Shown: piece after piece, positions 43,410 through 53,832 of the stretch
How the letters are laid out: every line of letters starts with the position of its first letter
How positions within the stretch are numbered: the stretch's first letter is position 1
Origin: CAZIVP01 sp964542915
Lineage (GTDB): Bacteria; Calditrichota; Calditrichia; Calditrichales; Calditrichaceae
Direction: 5' to 3'
Length of the DNA: 64,000 nt
Assembly (NCBI GenBank): GCA_964542915.1
Contig: CAZIVP010000011.1
Span: 1-64,000, forward strand
Program-made: the position numbers and the translations under genes
The notes under the pieces: model-generated
Databases searched by the model: none
What the model saw: the letters and a program-made list of their open reading frames with translations, nothing else
Told to the model about the DNA's origin: nothing

Positions 43410-44699
43410 ATGATGATTAAGGTTTTCCGATTTGTATTAATCCTGATAATTCCGCTTCTGATGCAATGTTCGGGTCAGAGAGAAGGATCCGGAAAAGGTC
43501 TTTTGTACTGGTCATCCAACAATACTTACGAAATCGATTTCTCACGGGTTATGGTACAGCAATGGAACCTAAAACGTCCGGATACGGAGGTGCGTTTTCA
43601 GCCCGTTCCCGAGGGCCAATCAAGCGAAGAGGTGATTCTGGCGGCCGTCGTCGGAGAAACGACGCCCGATATTTACTCCAATATGTGGCAAGGGGATGTG
43701 GAATCGTATGCACAGGCAGGAGTGTTGGTACCGCTGGACACTATACCCGGATTCATGGATTTTTTAAATGAGCGCTGTACGCCTGAGGTGATTGAAGAAG
43801 TAACTTCGAATGACGGACACATTTATCAGATTCCATGGAAAATCAATCCCATTATGCTCATCTATAATATCAATCAGTTTAATTCGATGGGGTACGAGCA
43901 GCCGCCGAATACGTATGATACCTTTCTGGAAGCGGCGCGACGTTTTCAAAAAGACGTTAACGGCGATGGTTACGTGGACCGTTGGATTGGATACGCCGAA
44001 GTGGTGGTTACCTGGTGGCAGCGCTTTTTTGATTTCTATCCGCTTTACCTGGCTGCCTCCGGCGGCAAAATGCTGGTTGAGAATGATAAGGTAATCTTCA
44101 ATAACCACTATGCCGTTGATGTGTTCCGTTTTTTGCGCAAACTTTACGAAAACAACTACTTCTCAAAGGAACGCCTGTCCGCACGACAGGATGTCTTTTT
44201 GTCGGGTATTATCGCAACACGGTTCACCGGCCCCTGGGAAGTGCGTCACGCCGAACGGTTTAAACCCGATGGATTCCGGTATTCGTTCTCTACACTGCCC
44301 GTTCCTTCGGATACAATAAAGAACGTCTACACATACGGCGATCCTAAGAATATCGTCATTTTTAATACATGTGAACAACCGCTTAAAGCCTGGCGGTTTG
44401 TAAAGTATATGATAAGTAAAGAAAACGACTTAACATTCCTTGAAATGACCAGTCAGTTGCCGCGCCGTAAAAATCTGACCAGCGATACGTTGTTTGCATC
44501 CTATTTCCGGGAAAACCCAAAAATGGAGCCGTTTGCCCGCCAGGCGCGCTATGTAAAGGGTACGGATAATTCGCCGGTGTTAAAAGAAATCTTTGATATT
44601 ATCTCGCGTGAATACGAAGCGTGCGTGGTTTACGGCAAAAAAGAACCGAAAAACGCCATAAAAGATGCGGCTGAGGCAGCACGTCTGATTATGAAATAA
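43410..44699 (+). CDS. Sugar ABC transporter substrate-binding lipoprotein
   Basis: 429 residues. The lipobox LMQC (Cys19) ends the signal peptide. The CUT1-type extracellular solute-binding fold shows LLYWSSNNTYEIDFSRVMVQ, TTPDIYSNMWQGDVESYAQAG and AWRFVKYMISKENDLTFLEM. It would deliver an oligosaccharide to the two permeases encoded next. Genes are spaced by 5-9 bases, so this is one operon. Confidence 0.92.
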   Translation: MMIKVFRFVLILIIPLLMQCSGQREGSGKGLLYWSSNNTYEIDFSRVMVQQWNLKRPDTEVRFQPVPEGQSSEEVILAAVVGETTPDIYSNMWQGDVESYAQAGVLVPLDTIPGFMDFLNERCTPEVIEEVTSNDGHIYQIPWKINPIMLIYNINQFNSMGYEQPPNTYDTFLEAARRFQKDVNGDGYVDRWIGYAEVVVTWWQRFFDFYPLYLAASGGKMLVENDKVIFNNHYAVDVFRFLRKLYENNYFSKERLSARQDVFLSGIIATRFTGPWEVRHAERFKPDGFRYSFSTLPVPSDTIKNVYTYGDPKNIVIFNTCEQPLKAWRFVKYMISKENDLTFLEMTSQLPRRKNLTSDTLFASYFRENPKMEPFARQARYVKGTDNSPVLKEIFDIISREYEACVVYGKKEPKNAIKDAAEAARLIMK

Positions 44700-44704
44700 A
44701 ATTA

Positions 44705-45577
44705 ATGATCGGAATGAAGATAAAAAAGAAACATCTGACCCCGTATGTTATGGTAAGCCCTTACTTAATCCATTTTATGGCGTTTATCGCATTCCCGGTT
44801 GTATTCTCCCTAGTTTTGATGTTCCACCACTGGAACATCATCGCGCCGATGGAATTTGTGGGGCTGGACAATTTTTACCGCCTGTTTCAGGATAAATTAT
44901 TTTTTAAGGCGATCGGCAATACACTGATTTTTTTGGTCATTCATATTCCGCTTCAGATCATCTTTGCCCTGTTTCTTGCCGAGGTCTTAAATCAAAAAAT
45001 CAAGTTACGGGGATTTTTCCGAGCCGCTTTCTTTTTGCCGGTTGTAATTTCCGGAGTGGTTGTTACCTATTTATGGCAACAATTATACGGCTACGATACC
45101 GGTCTGATTAACCGTTTGCTGGTTGAAATAGGCTTTGGAAGGGTCGGATGGATCATAAACCCCAATCTTGCAATGCCTTCCATCGCCATTATGGCCACCT
45201 GGAAAAACGTGGGGCTATATGTTGTTCTGTTTTTGGTCGGCTTGCAGGGCGTGCCTGCGCATTATTACGAAGCGGCCGACCTGGAAGGCGCGACGCACTG
45301 GCAGAAATTTCGTTATATCACGTTGCCTTCCATAAATCCCACTATTTTTATGGTGGTCATTCTGTCGACCCTGGGCGGCTTTTCCCTCTTTATCGAACCC
45401 TACATTATGACGGGCGGCGGCCCATTAAACAGCACGCTTTCCGCCATGCTCTATATTTATGAGCAGGGTTTTTTCTTTTACCGTATGGGTTACGCCGCTA
45501 CACTGGGTTTCTTTTTCGCTATGATTATTTTATTGGTTATCGTGGTTCAACGTAAATTTGTGGAAAAAGAGGTATAA
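44705..45577 (+). CDS. Sugar ABC transporter permease, MalF-type
   Basis: 290 residues with six membrane helices; the EAA loop is YEAADLEGATHWQKFRYITL (about residues 190-210). It forms the CUT1 translocation pore with the next gene product. No ATPase gene is in the locus, so a shared MsmX-like ATPase elsewhere must energise it. Confidence 0.93.
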   Translation: MIGMKIKKKHLTPYVMVSPYLIHFMAFIAFPVVFSLVLMFHHWNIIAPMEFVGLDNFYRLFQDKLFFKAIGNTLIFLVIHIPLQIIFALFLAEVLNQKIKLRGFFRAAFFLPVVISGVVVTYLWQQLYGYDTGLINRLLVEIGFGRVGWIINPNLAMPSIAIMATWKNVGLYVVLFLVGLQGVPAHYYEAADLEGATHWQKFRYITLPSINPTIFMVVILSTLGGFSLFIEPYIMTGGGPLNSTLSAMLYIYEQGFFFYRMGYAATLGFFFAMIILLVIVVQRKFVEKEV

Positions 45578-45586
45578 CGGTACAAT

Positions 45587-46396
45587 ATGAAAAAGGTGCT
45601 CTTTTACCTGGTTTTAATTACCGGCGCTCTCACGTTTATTTATCCTTTTTTATGGATGGTACTGGCCTCTCTTTCACCGGAACAGGAAATCGGAAGTCTG
45701 GCGCTGCTTCCGTCCACGCTAACCCTAAAAAGCTACGGGCAGATGTTTGACAAAATCCCGATTTTACGAGCGTTTTTGAACAGCATTCTCGTAACAGTCT
45801 CCATAACCACCGGTGTATTGATATTCGGCTCGATGGTGGGTTATGCTCTCTCACGAATGGAATTTCGCGGTCGAAACCTCATATTCTATATCATCATCTT
45901 TACCATGACCCTGCCATTCCAGATCATTTTAATTCCACAATATGTGATTATGGTCGAACTCCATTGGGTGGATACTTATCTGGCATTGATCGTTCCTTAC
46001 ATGATTAATGCCCTCAGTATTATCATGTTTCGACAATATTTTAAGAGTATACCGCAGGATCTCATAGACGCCGCCCGCATCGACGGTTGTTCGGAATTCA
46101 AAATCCTGTTTCATATTCTCTGGCCGAATGCCATTCCGGCCATGGTGACGGTGGGCATTATTATCTTTATGACCACCTGGAATGAGGTCTTATGGCCGTT
46201 GATTGTTATTCGTAAAGAAGATTTGATGACTATGCCGCAACTTGTAACGCTGTTTGTAGTGGGCGGCCGCGCTGAATCCCAGTTGGGCGTAAAACTGGCG
46301 TCGGCCACCATGCTGGCCATCCCTATCATAGCCGCCTATCTGTTTTTCCAGCGCTACTTTATCCAAAGTATGGCCACGTCGGGACTTAAAGAATGA
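45587..46396 (+). CDS. Sugar ABC transporter permease, MalG-type
   Basis: 269 residues with six membrane helices and EAA loop DLIDAARIDGCSEFKILFHI (about 163-182), the MalG-type partner of the preceding permease. It closely resembles the orphan permease at 25406-26230 in its EAA loop, which suggests a common origin. Confidence 0.93.
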   Translation: MKKVLFYLVLITGALTFIYPFLWMVLASLSPEQEIGSLALLPSTLTLKSYGQMFDKIPILRAFLNSILVTVSITTGVLIFGSMVGYALSRMEFRGRNLIFYIIIFTMTLPFQIILIPQYVIMVELHWVDTYLALIVPYMINALSIIMFRQYFKSIPQDLIDAARIDGCSEFKILFHILWPNAIPAMVTVGIIIFMTTWNEVLWPLIVIRKEDLMTMPQLVTLFVVGGRAESQLGVKLASATMLAIPIIAAYLFFQRYFIQSMATSGLKE

Positions 46397-46419
46397 ATTC
46401 GAAATGGAACGGAGAACCG

Positions 46420-47550
46420 ATGATAAAAATCGGATTGATCGGACTTGGCGGTTTCGGACGATTTTGTTTACAGACATTCGAAACAATGGCCGAAGTAAAG
46501 GTGGCGGCTGTCGCCGAGAATGACGAAACGCAACGCCACAAACTGGAAGGTCGGCTTGATATTAAATCCTATCACGATGCCAAGGATTTAATACATGACA
46601 AAGAACTTGATCTTGTGCATATCATTACACCTCCCTATTCGCATTATCCTTTGGCGATACGGGCGCTCGAACAAGGCAAGCATGTGCTTTGTGAAAAACC
46701 GCTGGCGCTCAACATACAAGACGCCGAAACGCTACTGAACAAAGCAAAGCTGATGAAACGCCTCATTCCTGTAAACTTAGTGTTACGTTACGTGCCGTTA
46801 AGCGAAAAAATACGACAATTGATTTCCGAGGAAACGCTGGGCAAGCCGCTACGGGCTTATTTCGAAAATTACGCCACCGACGCCCGTTTACCTTCTGATC
46901 ACTGGTTTTGGGATAAACAAAAAAGCGGCGGTATATTTGTGGAACACGGCGTACATTTTTTCGATCTGTATCGCTCCTGGTTTGGCGACGGAACGGTGAT
47001 TTGGGCCGTCGCTCAAACCCGAGTAAATACGACGCAGGAAGATCGTGTGTTAGCTGCCATACGTTATGAGAACGGTTTGTTAGCGACCCATTACCACGGC
47101 TTTGATCAGCCGCAAGCGCTGGATCGTCAGCGTCATCGCATACTTTTCGAACATGGCGATGTCATCATCGAAGGCTGGATTCCTTATGCCCTGCAACTAT
47201 GCGGTTTGGTAAATGAGCGGCTCGAAGCTAAATTAAACGATCTATTTCCGAGGGCTCACATTCAGACCGTTAAAAATACGGCGCCTTCCGACGGGTTGAC
47301 GCTTAAAGGAAACGGTCAGAACCAAGGGTCTAATAAAATGATCCGATTAGAATATCGGGAAGATTTAGACAAAGAAACGCTTTACAGGAATGCGATTGCT
47401 GATTTACTGCGTGATCAGATAGAATCGATCGGGAATCCGAACCACCGGCGCAAAGTAACGGAAACAAATGGCGTATACGCTCTCCGTGAGGCCAAAAGGG
47501 CAAGTATGTTGGCCAAAACCTCCGGAGAGGACGGATCGGATGATGAATAA
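46420..47550 (+). CDS. Gfo/Idh/MocA-family oxidoreductase
   Basis: 376 residues from the ATG at 46420, with GGAG just upstream; an ATG at 46393 overlapping the permease stop is the alternative. The Rossmann motif IKIGLIGLGGFGRF opens the protein and the family motif HVLCEKPLALN follows at about residue 90. The C-terminal domain contains SGGIFVEHGVHFFDL. NAD(P)-dependent oxidation or epimerisation of a sugar is likely; the substrate is unknown. Confidence 0.9.
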   Translation: MIKIGLIGLGGFGRFCLQTFETMAEVKVAAVAENDETQRHKLEGRLDIKSYHDAKDLIHDKELDLVHIITPPYSHYPLAIRALEQGKHVLCEKPLALNIQDAETLLNKAKLMKRLIPVNLVLRYVPLSEKIRQLISEETLGKPLRAYFENYATDARLPSDHWFWDKQKSGGIFVEHGVHFFDLYRSWFGDGTVIWAVAQTRVNTTQEDRVLAAIRYENGLLATHYHGFDQPQALDRQRHRILFEHGDVIIEGWIPYALQLCGLVNERLEAKLNDLFPRAHIQTVKNTAPSDGLTLKGNGQNQGSNKMIRLEYREDLDKETLYRNAIADLLRDQIESIGNPNHRRKVTETNGVYALREAKRASMLAKTSGEDGSDDE

Positions 47551-47698
47551 AAATCATAGTGAATATTAGCATGTTTGAAGATAACCCCATCGATAACGGA
47601 TTTGAATATACGTAGCAGGTTCGATTTCCACTTCCGAAATCTGAACAGGCATGTGATAACGAATTACGGATGAATACAAACATAAGGACAGACACGGA

Positions 47699-48652
47699 AT
47701 GATGAAGCAATTTAAGCTTACGCGTCTCAACGGCGCAATCATGGGACCGATTGCCGAACACGATTGGGAAGCACAGGCGGTTTTTAATCCCGGTACGGTT
47801 CAGGAAGGCGATACGGTTCATATGCTGTATCGCGCCGTTCAGGGTAAAAATTTTTCCACGCTGGGTTACGCGCAATTGGATCGCCAGGGCCGGATTATAA
47901 GACGATCGGACTCGCCGGTGATAAAACAGGAGTTGGACATAGAAAAACAGGGTTGTGAAGACCCGCGTGTGGTTAAACTAAATGAAACAAAATACATCTT
48001 TTACACGGGATTTGACGGTTACTGCGCGCCTAAAAGCATTAACACCCGCATTATGCTGGCGGAGACCGATGATTTTATCCGCTACAAAAAACACGGTAAA
48101 ATCGGGCCGGATGTACAGGATAAGGATGCGATGATCTTCCCCGCTTTAATCGATGGTAAAGTTATTTTCATCCACCGAATTCATCCCGATATACAATTAG
48201 CGTCATTTGAAAGTATGGAACAATTGATACACGCTGATGCGGATTTTTGGAATCATTATATGGATTGCCTGGAGGATCACACTCTGATGCGTCCGCAATT
48301 TGATTGGGAAACGACTAAAATAGGCGCCGGGCCGCCGCCCATCCTTACGGAGGCCGGTTGGCTTCTTATTTATCACGGCGTTGATAAAAATATGGTATAC
48401 CGAACGGGCGCCGCATTATTGGATGCAAAAAATCCCTACAAACTGATTGCGCGCCTGCCCTACCCTATTTTGGAGCCGGAAAAATCATATGAACAAAAAG
48501 GCGATGTAGATATGGTAGTGTTTCCCGAAGGAACGGTGCAATTCGGCGACGAATTACAGATATATTATGGTGCGGCCGACAAGGTAATCGGATTGGCCGT
48601 TGCTCATTTGCCTACATTGCTCGCTGAACTCTGGAAACATAAGGTACGATGA
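47699..48652 (+). CDS. GH130 mannoside phosphorylase
   Basis: 317 residues, five-bladed beta-propeller, no signal peptide. GCEDPRVV (Asp88 as proton donor), HMLYRAVQGKNFSTLGYAQL, IFIHRIHPDIQ and WLLIYHGVD are GH130 signatures. These enzymes phosphorolyse beta-mannosidic bonds to give alpha-mannose-1-phosphate, in the cytoplasm. Whether it prefers beta-1,4- or beta-1,2-linked manno-oligosaccharides cannot be read from the sequence. Confidence 0.9.
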   Translation: MMKQFKLTRLNGAIMGPIAEHDWEAQAVFNPGTVQEGDTVHMLYRAVQGKNFSTLGYAQLDRQGRIIRRSDSPVIKQELDIEKQGCEDPRVVKLNETKYIFYTGFDGYCAPKSINTRIMLAETDDFIRYKKHGKIGPDVQDKDAMIFPALIDGKVIFIHRIHPDIQLASFESMEQLIHADADFWNHYMDCLEDHTLMRPQFDWETTKIGAGPPPILTEAGWLLIYHGVDKNMVYRTGAALLDAKNPYKLIARLPYPILEPEKSYEQKGDVDMVVFPEGTVQFGDELQIYYGAADKVIGLAVAHLPTLLAELWKHKVR

Positions 48653-48653
48653 T

Positions 48654-49907
48654 ATGCAAATCAATCGGGCTTCCACGTTTTTTAAACCGAAAAAAGAACG
48701 CGTGTTACTCAGGCCCTTTTTCCCAACGAACGATACAAGGGCCCGCAAAATCATTCGGCGTATATTGCATCTTCCATCCGATGCCGTCGAACGTGAAATC
48801 GAAGAGATACACTCCTCATTCGCTGAGCGACACCGCCATTTGCATGACTTCTTTTTAAAACGGTATCAGGACCTGAGCGACTACATACCCAGGGGCGAAC
48901 TCCCTGACAATGATCGCAAGCAACTTATCGGCGCTTTTTTCAGCATGGAATATGCGGTTGAGGCGGCGGCATTATTTAATCCGTCGATGGTATGGCATCC
49001 GGATCAATCCGGGTTGAAACCGGGCGACCGCCGTTTCATTGTGAGTTTACGCGCCACGGGCGAAGGCCATATATCATCCATTACATTCCGAAGCGGTATT
49101 ATCGGTAAACAAAATCAGATTACGCCGGATGATACCAGTCGTTTTTGCAATACGCCGCAAATTTTTCGCGAAAAGGACGGATATAAAGCTCACTTCAATG
49201 AAGAATATTCTCTGGATGAACGCCTTTTATTCCCTGTTTTACCAACAGAAAGCAACGGTCTGGAAGATGCCCGGTTCGTCCAATTTCAGAATCAAAACGG
49301 TACCTCGCGTTACCTTGCAACTTATACTGCCTATGATGGGAAAAACATACGAACCCGTCTTTTGGAGACCGACAATTTTATGCAGTTTAAAATTCGCACC
49401 TTAACCGGCAATGCCATCGCCAATAAGGGAATGGCCCTGTTTCCTAGGCAGGTGCATGATAGCTATGTGATGCTTTCGCGCCAGGACAATGAGAACAACT
49501 ACATCATGTTTTCCGATAATCTAACGCGATGGGAATATAAGCAACGACTGACGGAGCCCATTTATCCCTGGGAATTTTTTCAAATCGGGAATTGCGGCTC
49601 GCCCGTCGAAACCGATAAGGGTTGGCTGGTTTTGGCCCACGCCGTTGGAGCCATGCGTAAATACGTCCTATCGGCGTATTTACTCGATTTAAACGATCCT
49701 TCCAAAGTTATCGGAAGGTTAAAAACGCCTCTTATGGAAGCCAACACAGAAGAACGGGAGGGTTATGTACCCAATGTGGTTTACAGTTGCGGCGCCGTCG
49801 TTCATAACGACACGCTGGTCGTTCCCTATGCCATGTCCGACATGTATTCCGGATTTGCTCTATTACCCTTGGATGCGCTTCTGAGGGAACTCGCTATAAA
49901 TGCCTGA
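48654..49907 (+). CDS. GH130-family phosphorylase, long form
   Basis: 417 residues from the ATG at 48654, one base after the upstream stop. A basic N-terminal extension with a helical region (residues 1-75, including EIEEIHSSFAERHRHLHDFF) precedes a propeller with GLEDARFVQF (Asp ~205) and GSPVETDKGWLVLAHAVG. The extended form matches oligomannan/mannan-acting GH130 members. Together the two paralogues may share chain and disaccharide phosphorolysis. Confidence 0.87.
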   Translation: MQINRASTFFKPKKERVLLRPFFPTNDTRARKIIRRILHLPSDAVEREIEEIHSSFAERHRHLHDFFLKRYQDLSDYIPRGELPDNDRKQLIGAFFSMEYAVEAAALFNPSMVWHPDQSGLKPGDRRFIVSLRATGEGHISSITFRSGIIGKQNQITPDDTSRFCNTPQIFREKDGYKAHFNEEYSLDERLLFPVLPTESNGLEDARFVQFQNQNGTSRYLATYTAYDGKNIRTRLLETDNFMQFKIRTLTGNAIANKGMALFPRQVHDSYVMLSRQDNENNYIMFSDNLTRWEYKQRLTEPIYPWEFFQIGNCGSPVETDKGWLVLAHAVGAMRKYVLSAYLLDLNDPSKVIGRLKTPLMEANTEEREGYVPNVVYSCGAVVHNDTLVVPYAMSDMYSGFALLPLDALLRELAINA

Positions 49908-49956
49908 AACCCGGCTAACTTTTTATAATCCTTCAAATAAAAACGGGAACAACCGG

Positions 49957-51255
49957 ATGATAAAAACACTTGCGTTTTTCTTAATACAGGCATTTCTTTT
50001 GATTGCCTTTGTTTCAGGTCAGGGTAAAGGTGGCAAAGCATCGCTTATAAATACGGATCATCTCGATCGTCTTTACGAAGAAGGCGCCGCTAACGGCCAA
50101 ACCATCGGGTACGTATACATTTACAGCGAATATCCGGATTATGCGTTCACACCGGCGCCCGGTGAGGGCATTGCTTGTGTTGACGACGCCGCACGGGCGG
50201 CTATTTTCTATCTGAGACACTATCAGGTTGCAAAACGGGGCAACAGCCTGAAAAAGGCCCGGCGTTTGCTCGAATTCATCATGGCCATGCAAGCCAAAAA
50301 CGGTTTATTTTACAACTTTATTTTGAATGACTTAACCATCAATAAAAACTATCAGAGGAGCAAAGCAATACGGGATTGGTGGTCATGGCGGGCGCTTTGG
50401 GCCCTGGGCGAAGGCGCCGCTTTTTATAAAGAACGGGAACCCGCCTTGAGTAGCCGGATGTTGTCGGCCTTTAAACGCTCTCTTCCACATATGTCTGTTT
50501 ATACAGAGCAATACGACTCCGTCTCAACATACAAAGGAATAACGTTGCCGCAGTGGTTACCTCAATCCTTTGCGGCTGATCAGGCGGCAACTTTGATGAA
50601 AGGACTGCTACATTATCACAACCTGACGCAAGACAGCGCCGCTGAACGCTTAATTCGGGTGCTGGGCGAAGGTATTATACGAATGCAGGCAGGCAATGAA
50701 GAACAACTTCCGCATTATGCCTTCCTCAGCTGGCGAAACCAGTGGCATGCCTGGGGCAACAGTCAGGCAACGGCTCTTTTGCTTGCGGGCGAAGCTTTAA
50801 ACTATAAACCTTTCATCGAGGCAAGCGTGAAAGAGTTGCAATATTTTCATTCCTACTTACGGCGCGAAAACTTCCTGAAATCATTTGCACTTCAACGGGA
50901 AGAGACGCACCTGAAGACGACCGATATACAAAAGTTTGAACAAATTGCGTATGGAATTCGGCCGTTGGTCTTTGCCAATATTCAGGCGTATCGCTTACTC
51001 AAAGAAGAGCGCTACGCGCGGCAGGCCATATCGATAGCTTCCTGGCTTTTTGGCAATAATCCATCCGGAAAATTAATGTATGACCCTAAATCGGGACGCT
51101 GTTATGACGGCATCAACAAACCAAATGACATAAACAAAAATGCGGGTGCCGAATCGACCATTGAAGCACTTTTAATCTTATTGGAGCTCGAAAACACCCC
51201 CGAGACGAAGGAATGGCTTCATGAAAGCTATCAAAATCTGACATGCCGGGAATAA
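49957..51255 (+). CDS. Secreted helical-toroid protein, candidate glycosidase
   Basis: 432 residues from the ATG at 49957, whose reading gives a signal peptide (TLAFFLIQAFLLIAFVSG). The mature part is a series of helical pairs of the (alpha/alpha)6-toroid kind, with conserved-looking GEGIACVDDAARAAIFYLRH, RDWWSWRALWALGEG and HAWGNSQATALLLAGEAL. No CAZy family assigned with confidence. A role as a mannan-degrading enzyme is plausible from context only. The ATG at 49900 overlapping the preceding gene is the alternative. Confidence 0.75.
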   Translation: MIKTLAFFLIQAFLLIAFVSGQGKGGKASLINTDHLDRLYEEGAANGQTIGYVYIYSEYPDYAFTPAPGEGIACVDDAARAAIFYLRHYQVAKRGNSLKKARRLLEFIMAMQAKNGLFYNFILNDLTINKNYQRSKAIRDWWSWRALWALGEGAAFYKEREPALSSRMLSAFKRSLPHMSVYTEQYDSVSTYKGITLPQWLPQSFAADQAATLMKGLLHYHNLTQDSAAERLIRVLGEGIIRMQAGNEEQLPHYAFLSWRNQWHAWGNSQATALLLAGEALNYKPFIEASVKELQYFHSYLRRENFLKSFALQREETHLKTTDIQKFEQIAYGIRPLVFANIQAYRLLKEERYARQAISIASWLFGNNPSGKLMYDPKSGRCYDGINKPNDINKNAGAESTIEALLILLELENTPETKEWLHESYQNLTCRE

Positions 51256-51330
51256 TCGTATGCCCGGTATAATACGCAATTTCTGGCCTCATGATGATTT
51301 TGCCCTGAATCATTTGCGGGATACCTCGCC

Positions 51331-53799
51331 ATGCAAAATAAATTCTATTTAAGTGAATCGTGGGCTTTAAAACCCGTAAGGCCGTCCACCCTGCCGGAAG
51401 AATTCATTTGGCCCATAGAGGGCGTTGCCGCCCGGATACCGGGAACCGTTCACACCGATTTAGTAAATCATAATCTCATCCCGGATCCGTTTTTTGCAGA
51501 TAATGAAAAAAGATTACAATGGATCGGTGCGTGTGATTGGTTTTATGAAACAATGTTTGATCTGCCCGAACACAAACCATCGTCGCACACAACCTACCTT
51601 GTTTTTGAGGGCCTCGACACGCTCGCGGAAATTGAACTTAACGGAGAATCCCTTGCACGCACAGACAACATGTTTCGTCAATACCGGTTCAATGTTTCGG
51701 AAAAGCTCAATCCACAACAAAATCATTTACGGGTTATCTTTCGGTCGCCCGTCCGTTACGGACAGGAAAAGCTCGAAACCAATCCATTGCCGCCATCGCC
51801 TTTAAACAGTGAGCGTGTTTATTTACGCAAAGCACAATACGCTTTCGGCTGGGATTGGGGGCCTGCGTTTGCCACCATGGGTATCTGGAGGCCTGTTTAT
51901 TTATGGCAGTCCCCGCCCGCCTGGATCGAAACCGTCCGTTTCCATACGGAATCCATTCAACATAACAGTGCGCAATGTCGTATAGAAATTGAGCTCGGCG
52001 GCGATCCGTCGGCGGCCAAACAGATCGATCTCGAGCTAACAGGTAGCCAGAGCTCACATCGATGGACACGTAAAACCAACGCCAGTTCCTGCTATAACAT
52101 GAATGTGGAAATATCGGATCCGGAACTTTGGTGGCCGGCCGGGATGGGCAAATCGAACCTTTACACTCTGACCGTTCATCTAACCGGAACGGAAAACGAA
52201 TCTATGGACGCCGCTTCCCATGAGGTGGGCGTCCGAACGATCGAATTAATAACACGCGACGGGGACGATACGATCTTTCGCTTTACGGTTAACGACAAAC
52301 CGGTTTACATCAAAGGCGCCAATTGGATTCCTGTCGATTCTTTCCTGCCAAGAATCCGGGACGAGCACTACGAGCGCTTGCTGACACTTGCAAAAGACGC
52401 CGGTCTTAATATGATTCGGGTTTGGGGCGGTGGCATTTATGAACAGGCGGCGTTTTATAAATGGTGCGACCATTTGGGGTTGATGGTGTGGCAGGATTTT
52501 ATGTTTGCCTGTGGTTTTTATCCTGAAGATGAATCATTCCTCGAAAATGTGCGGAATGAAGTCATTGAGAATATCTCGCGCCTGCAGGTCCATCCCTCAC
52601 TGGCGTTGTGGTGCGGAAATAATGAAAATGAGTGGTTATGGTTCAATAGCAACCAGGGACCGCTTTCGGCAATGCCCGGCCATCAAATATTCCATAAACT
52701 GATGCCCAAAATAGTAGAGAAATTGGATCCTATGCGCGTTTACAGGCCCAGTTCGCCGTTTGGGGAAGGAGCCGATCCCAATGCTCCGGATAGCGGTAAC
52801 CGACATGAATGGGGTATCTGGAGTAACTGGCAGGATTATGACGCCGTACATTCCGACAACAGTCTTTTTGTTACGGAATTTGGCTTCCAGGCGCCCGCGG
52901 ACATCAACACAATGAACGCCTGTATTCCGAAGGATAGCCGCTGGCCGCAAAGCACCATGATGGAATTCCATAACAAACAAACCGAGGGTAACGCACGACT
53001 TTTTCGTTTTCTTTCCGCCCATTTACCGGTCGCCACACAATGGGAAGACTTCATTTATTTAACCCAACTCAACCAGGCGCTGGCTCTCCAAACCTGCCTT
53101 GAACACTGGCGATTTAATACCCCAAACAATGCCGGGTCGATTATATGGCAGTGGAATGATTGTTGGCCCGTGGCCAGTTGGTCCCTAATCGACACACAAA
53201 TAAGGCCCAAAATTGCTTACACTTTCGTTAAAAACCTTTTTGCCGACATAACGCTTTTTATACGAAGAATCGATGCACAATTAAGTGTTCACGTCTCCAA
53301 TCCCTACAACTGCGAATTTAACGGCCGATTGTTCGTGGATCGCTATATACCCGGGAAAAACCTGATACACTATTCATGTCCACAATCGGTTTCCTGCAAA
53401 GCGAGGGATGAAATAGACGTATTTAAAAGCGAATGGCATCCCCTTTTTAACGGCGAGTATTGTGTTGCCATATTTACACTCCGTTCACAAGAAGGCGATT
53501 TAATATCGCGATACTGCCTGCCTTCCGTTGAATGGAAATATCTTACAATGCCGGCGCCAAAATTGGAATACAATTTTGAACATCAAAAACGTCTTCTTAG
53601 AGTCCATAACAGTGGAAGCGTACCGGCCTTTTTCGTGGACATGGTTCATCCGTTTATTTCCATTAAGGATCGCGGCTTTACGCTACTTCCGGATGAATCG
53701 CATACTTTAATGTATGAGACAGGCGATATGACGCCCGAAGAATCCGAAATTTCAATGTATATGTTAAACAAGTATTTAGAGATAGACAATAAGGTTTGA
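51331..53799 (+). CDS. GH2 beta-mannosidase
   Basis: 822 residues, no signal peptide, so cytoplasmic. The five-domain GH2 plan is clear: an N-terminal sugar-binding domain (IPGTVHTDLVNHNLIPDPFF), immunoglobulin-like domain, TIM barrel with the acid/base in GNNENEW (Glu432) and the nucleophile in VTEFGFQ (Glu516), then C-terminal beta domains. It resembles MANBA-type beta-mannosidases that trim terminal beta-mannose. Its presence is the main reason for calling the locus mannan-directed. Confidence 0.94.
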   Translation: MQNKFYLSESWALKPVRPSTLPEEFIWPIEGVAARIPGTVHTDLVNHNLIPDPFFADNEKRLQWIGACDWFYETMFDLPEHKPSSHTTYLVFEGLDTLAEIELNGESLARTDNMFRQYRFNVSEKLNPQQNHLRVIFRSPVRYGQEKLETNPLPPSPLNSERVYLRKAQYAFGWDWGPAFATMGIWRPVYLWQSPPAWIETVRFHTESIQHNSAQCRIEIELGGDPSAAKQIDLELTGSQSSHRWTRKTNASSCYNMNVEISDPELWWPAGMGKSNLYTLTVHLTGTENESMDAASHEVGVRTIELITRDGDDTIFRFTVNDKPVYIKGANWIPVDSFLPRIRDEHYERLLTLAKDAGLNMIRVWGGGIYEQAAFYKWCDHLGLMVWQDFMFACGFYPEDESFLENVRNEVIENISRLQVHPSLALWCGNNENEWLWFNSNQGPLSAMPGHQIFHKLMPKIVEKLDPMRVYRPSSPFGEGADPNAPDSGNRHEWGIWSNWQDYDAVHSDNSLFVTEFGFQAPADINTMNACIPKDSRWPQSTMMEFHNKQTEGNARLFRFLSAHLPVATQWEDFIYLTQLNQALALQTCLEHWRFNTPNNAGSIIWQWNDCWPVASWSLIDTQIRPKIAYTFVKNLFADITLFIRRIDAQLSVHVSNPYNCEFNGRLFVDRYIPGKNLIHYSCPQSVSCKARDEIDVFKSEWHPLFNGEYCVAIFTLRSQEGDLISRYCLPSVEWKYLTMPAPKLEYNFEHQKRLLRVHNSGSVPAFFVDMVHPFISIKDRGFTLLPDESHTLMYETGDMTPEESEISMYMLNKYLEIDNKV

Positions 53800-53832
53800 A
53801 GAAATCTTCTATCAATATAAAAGGAAATATCG

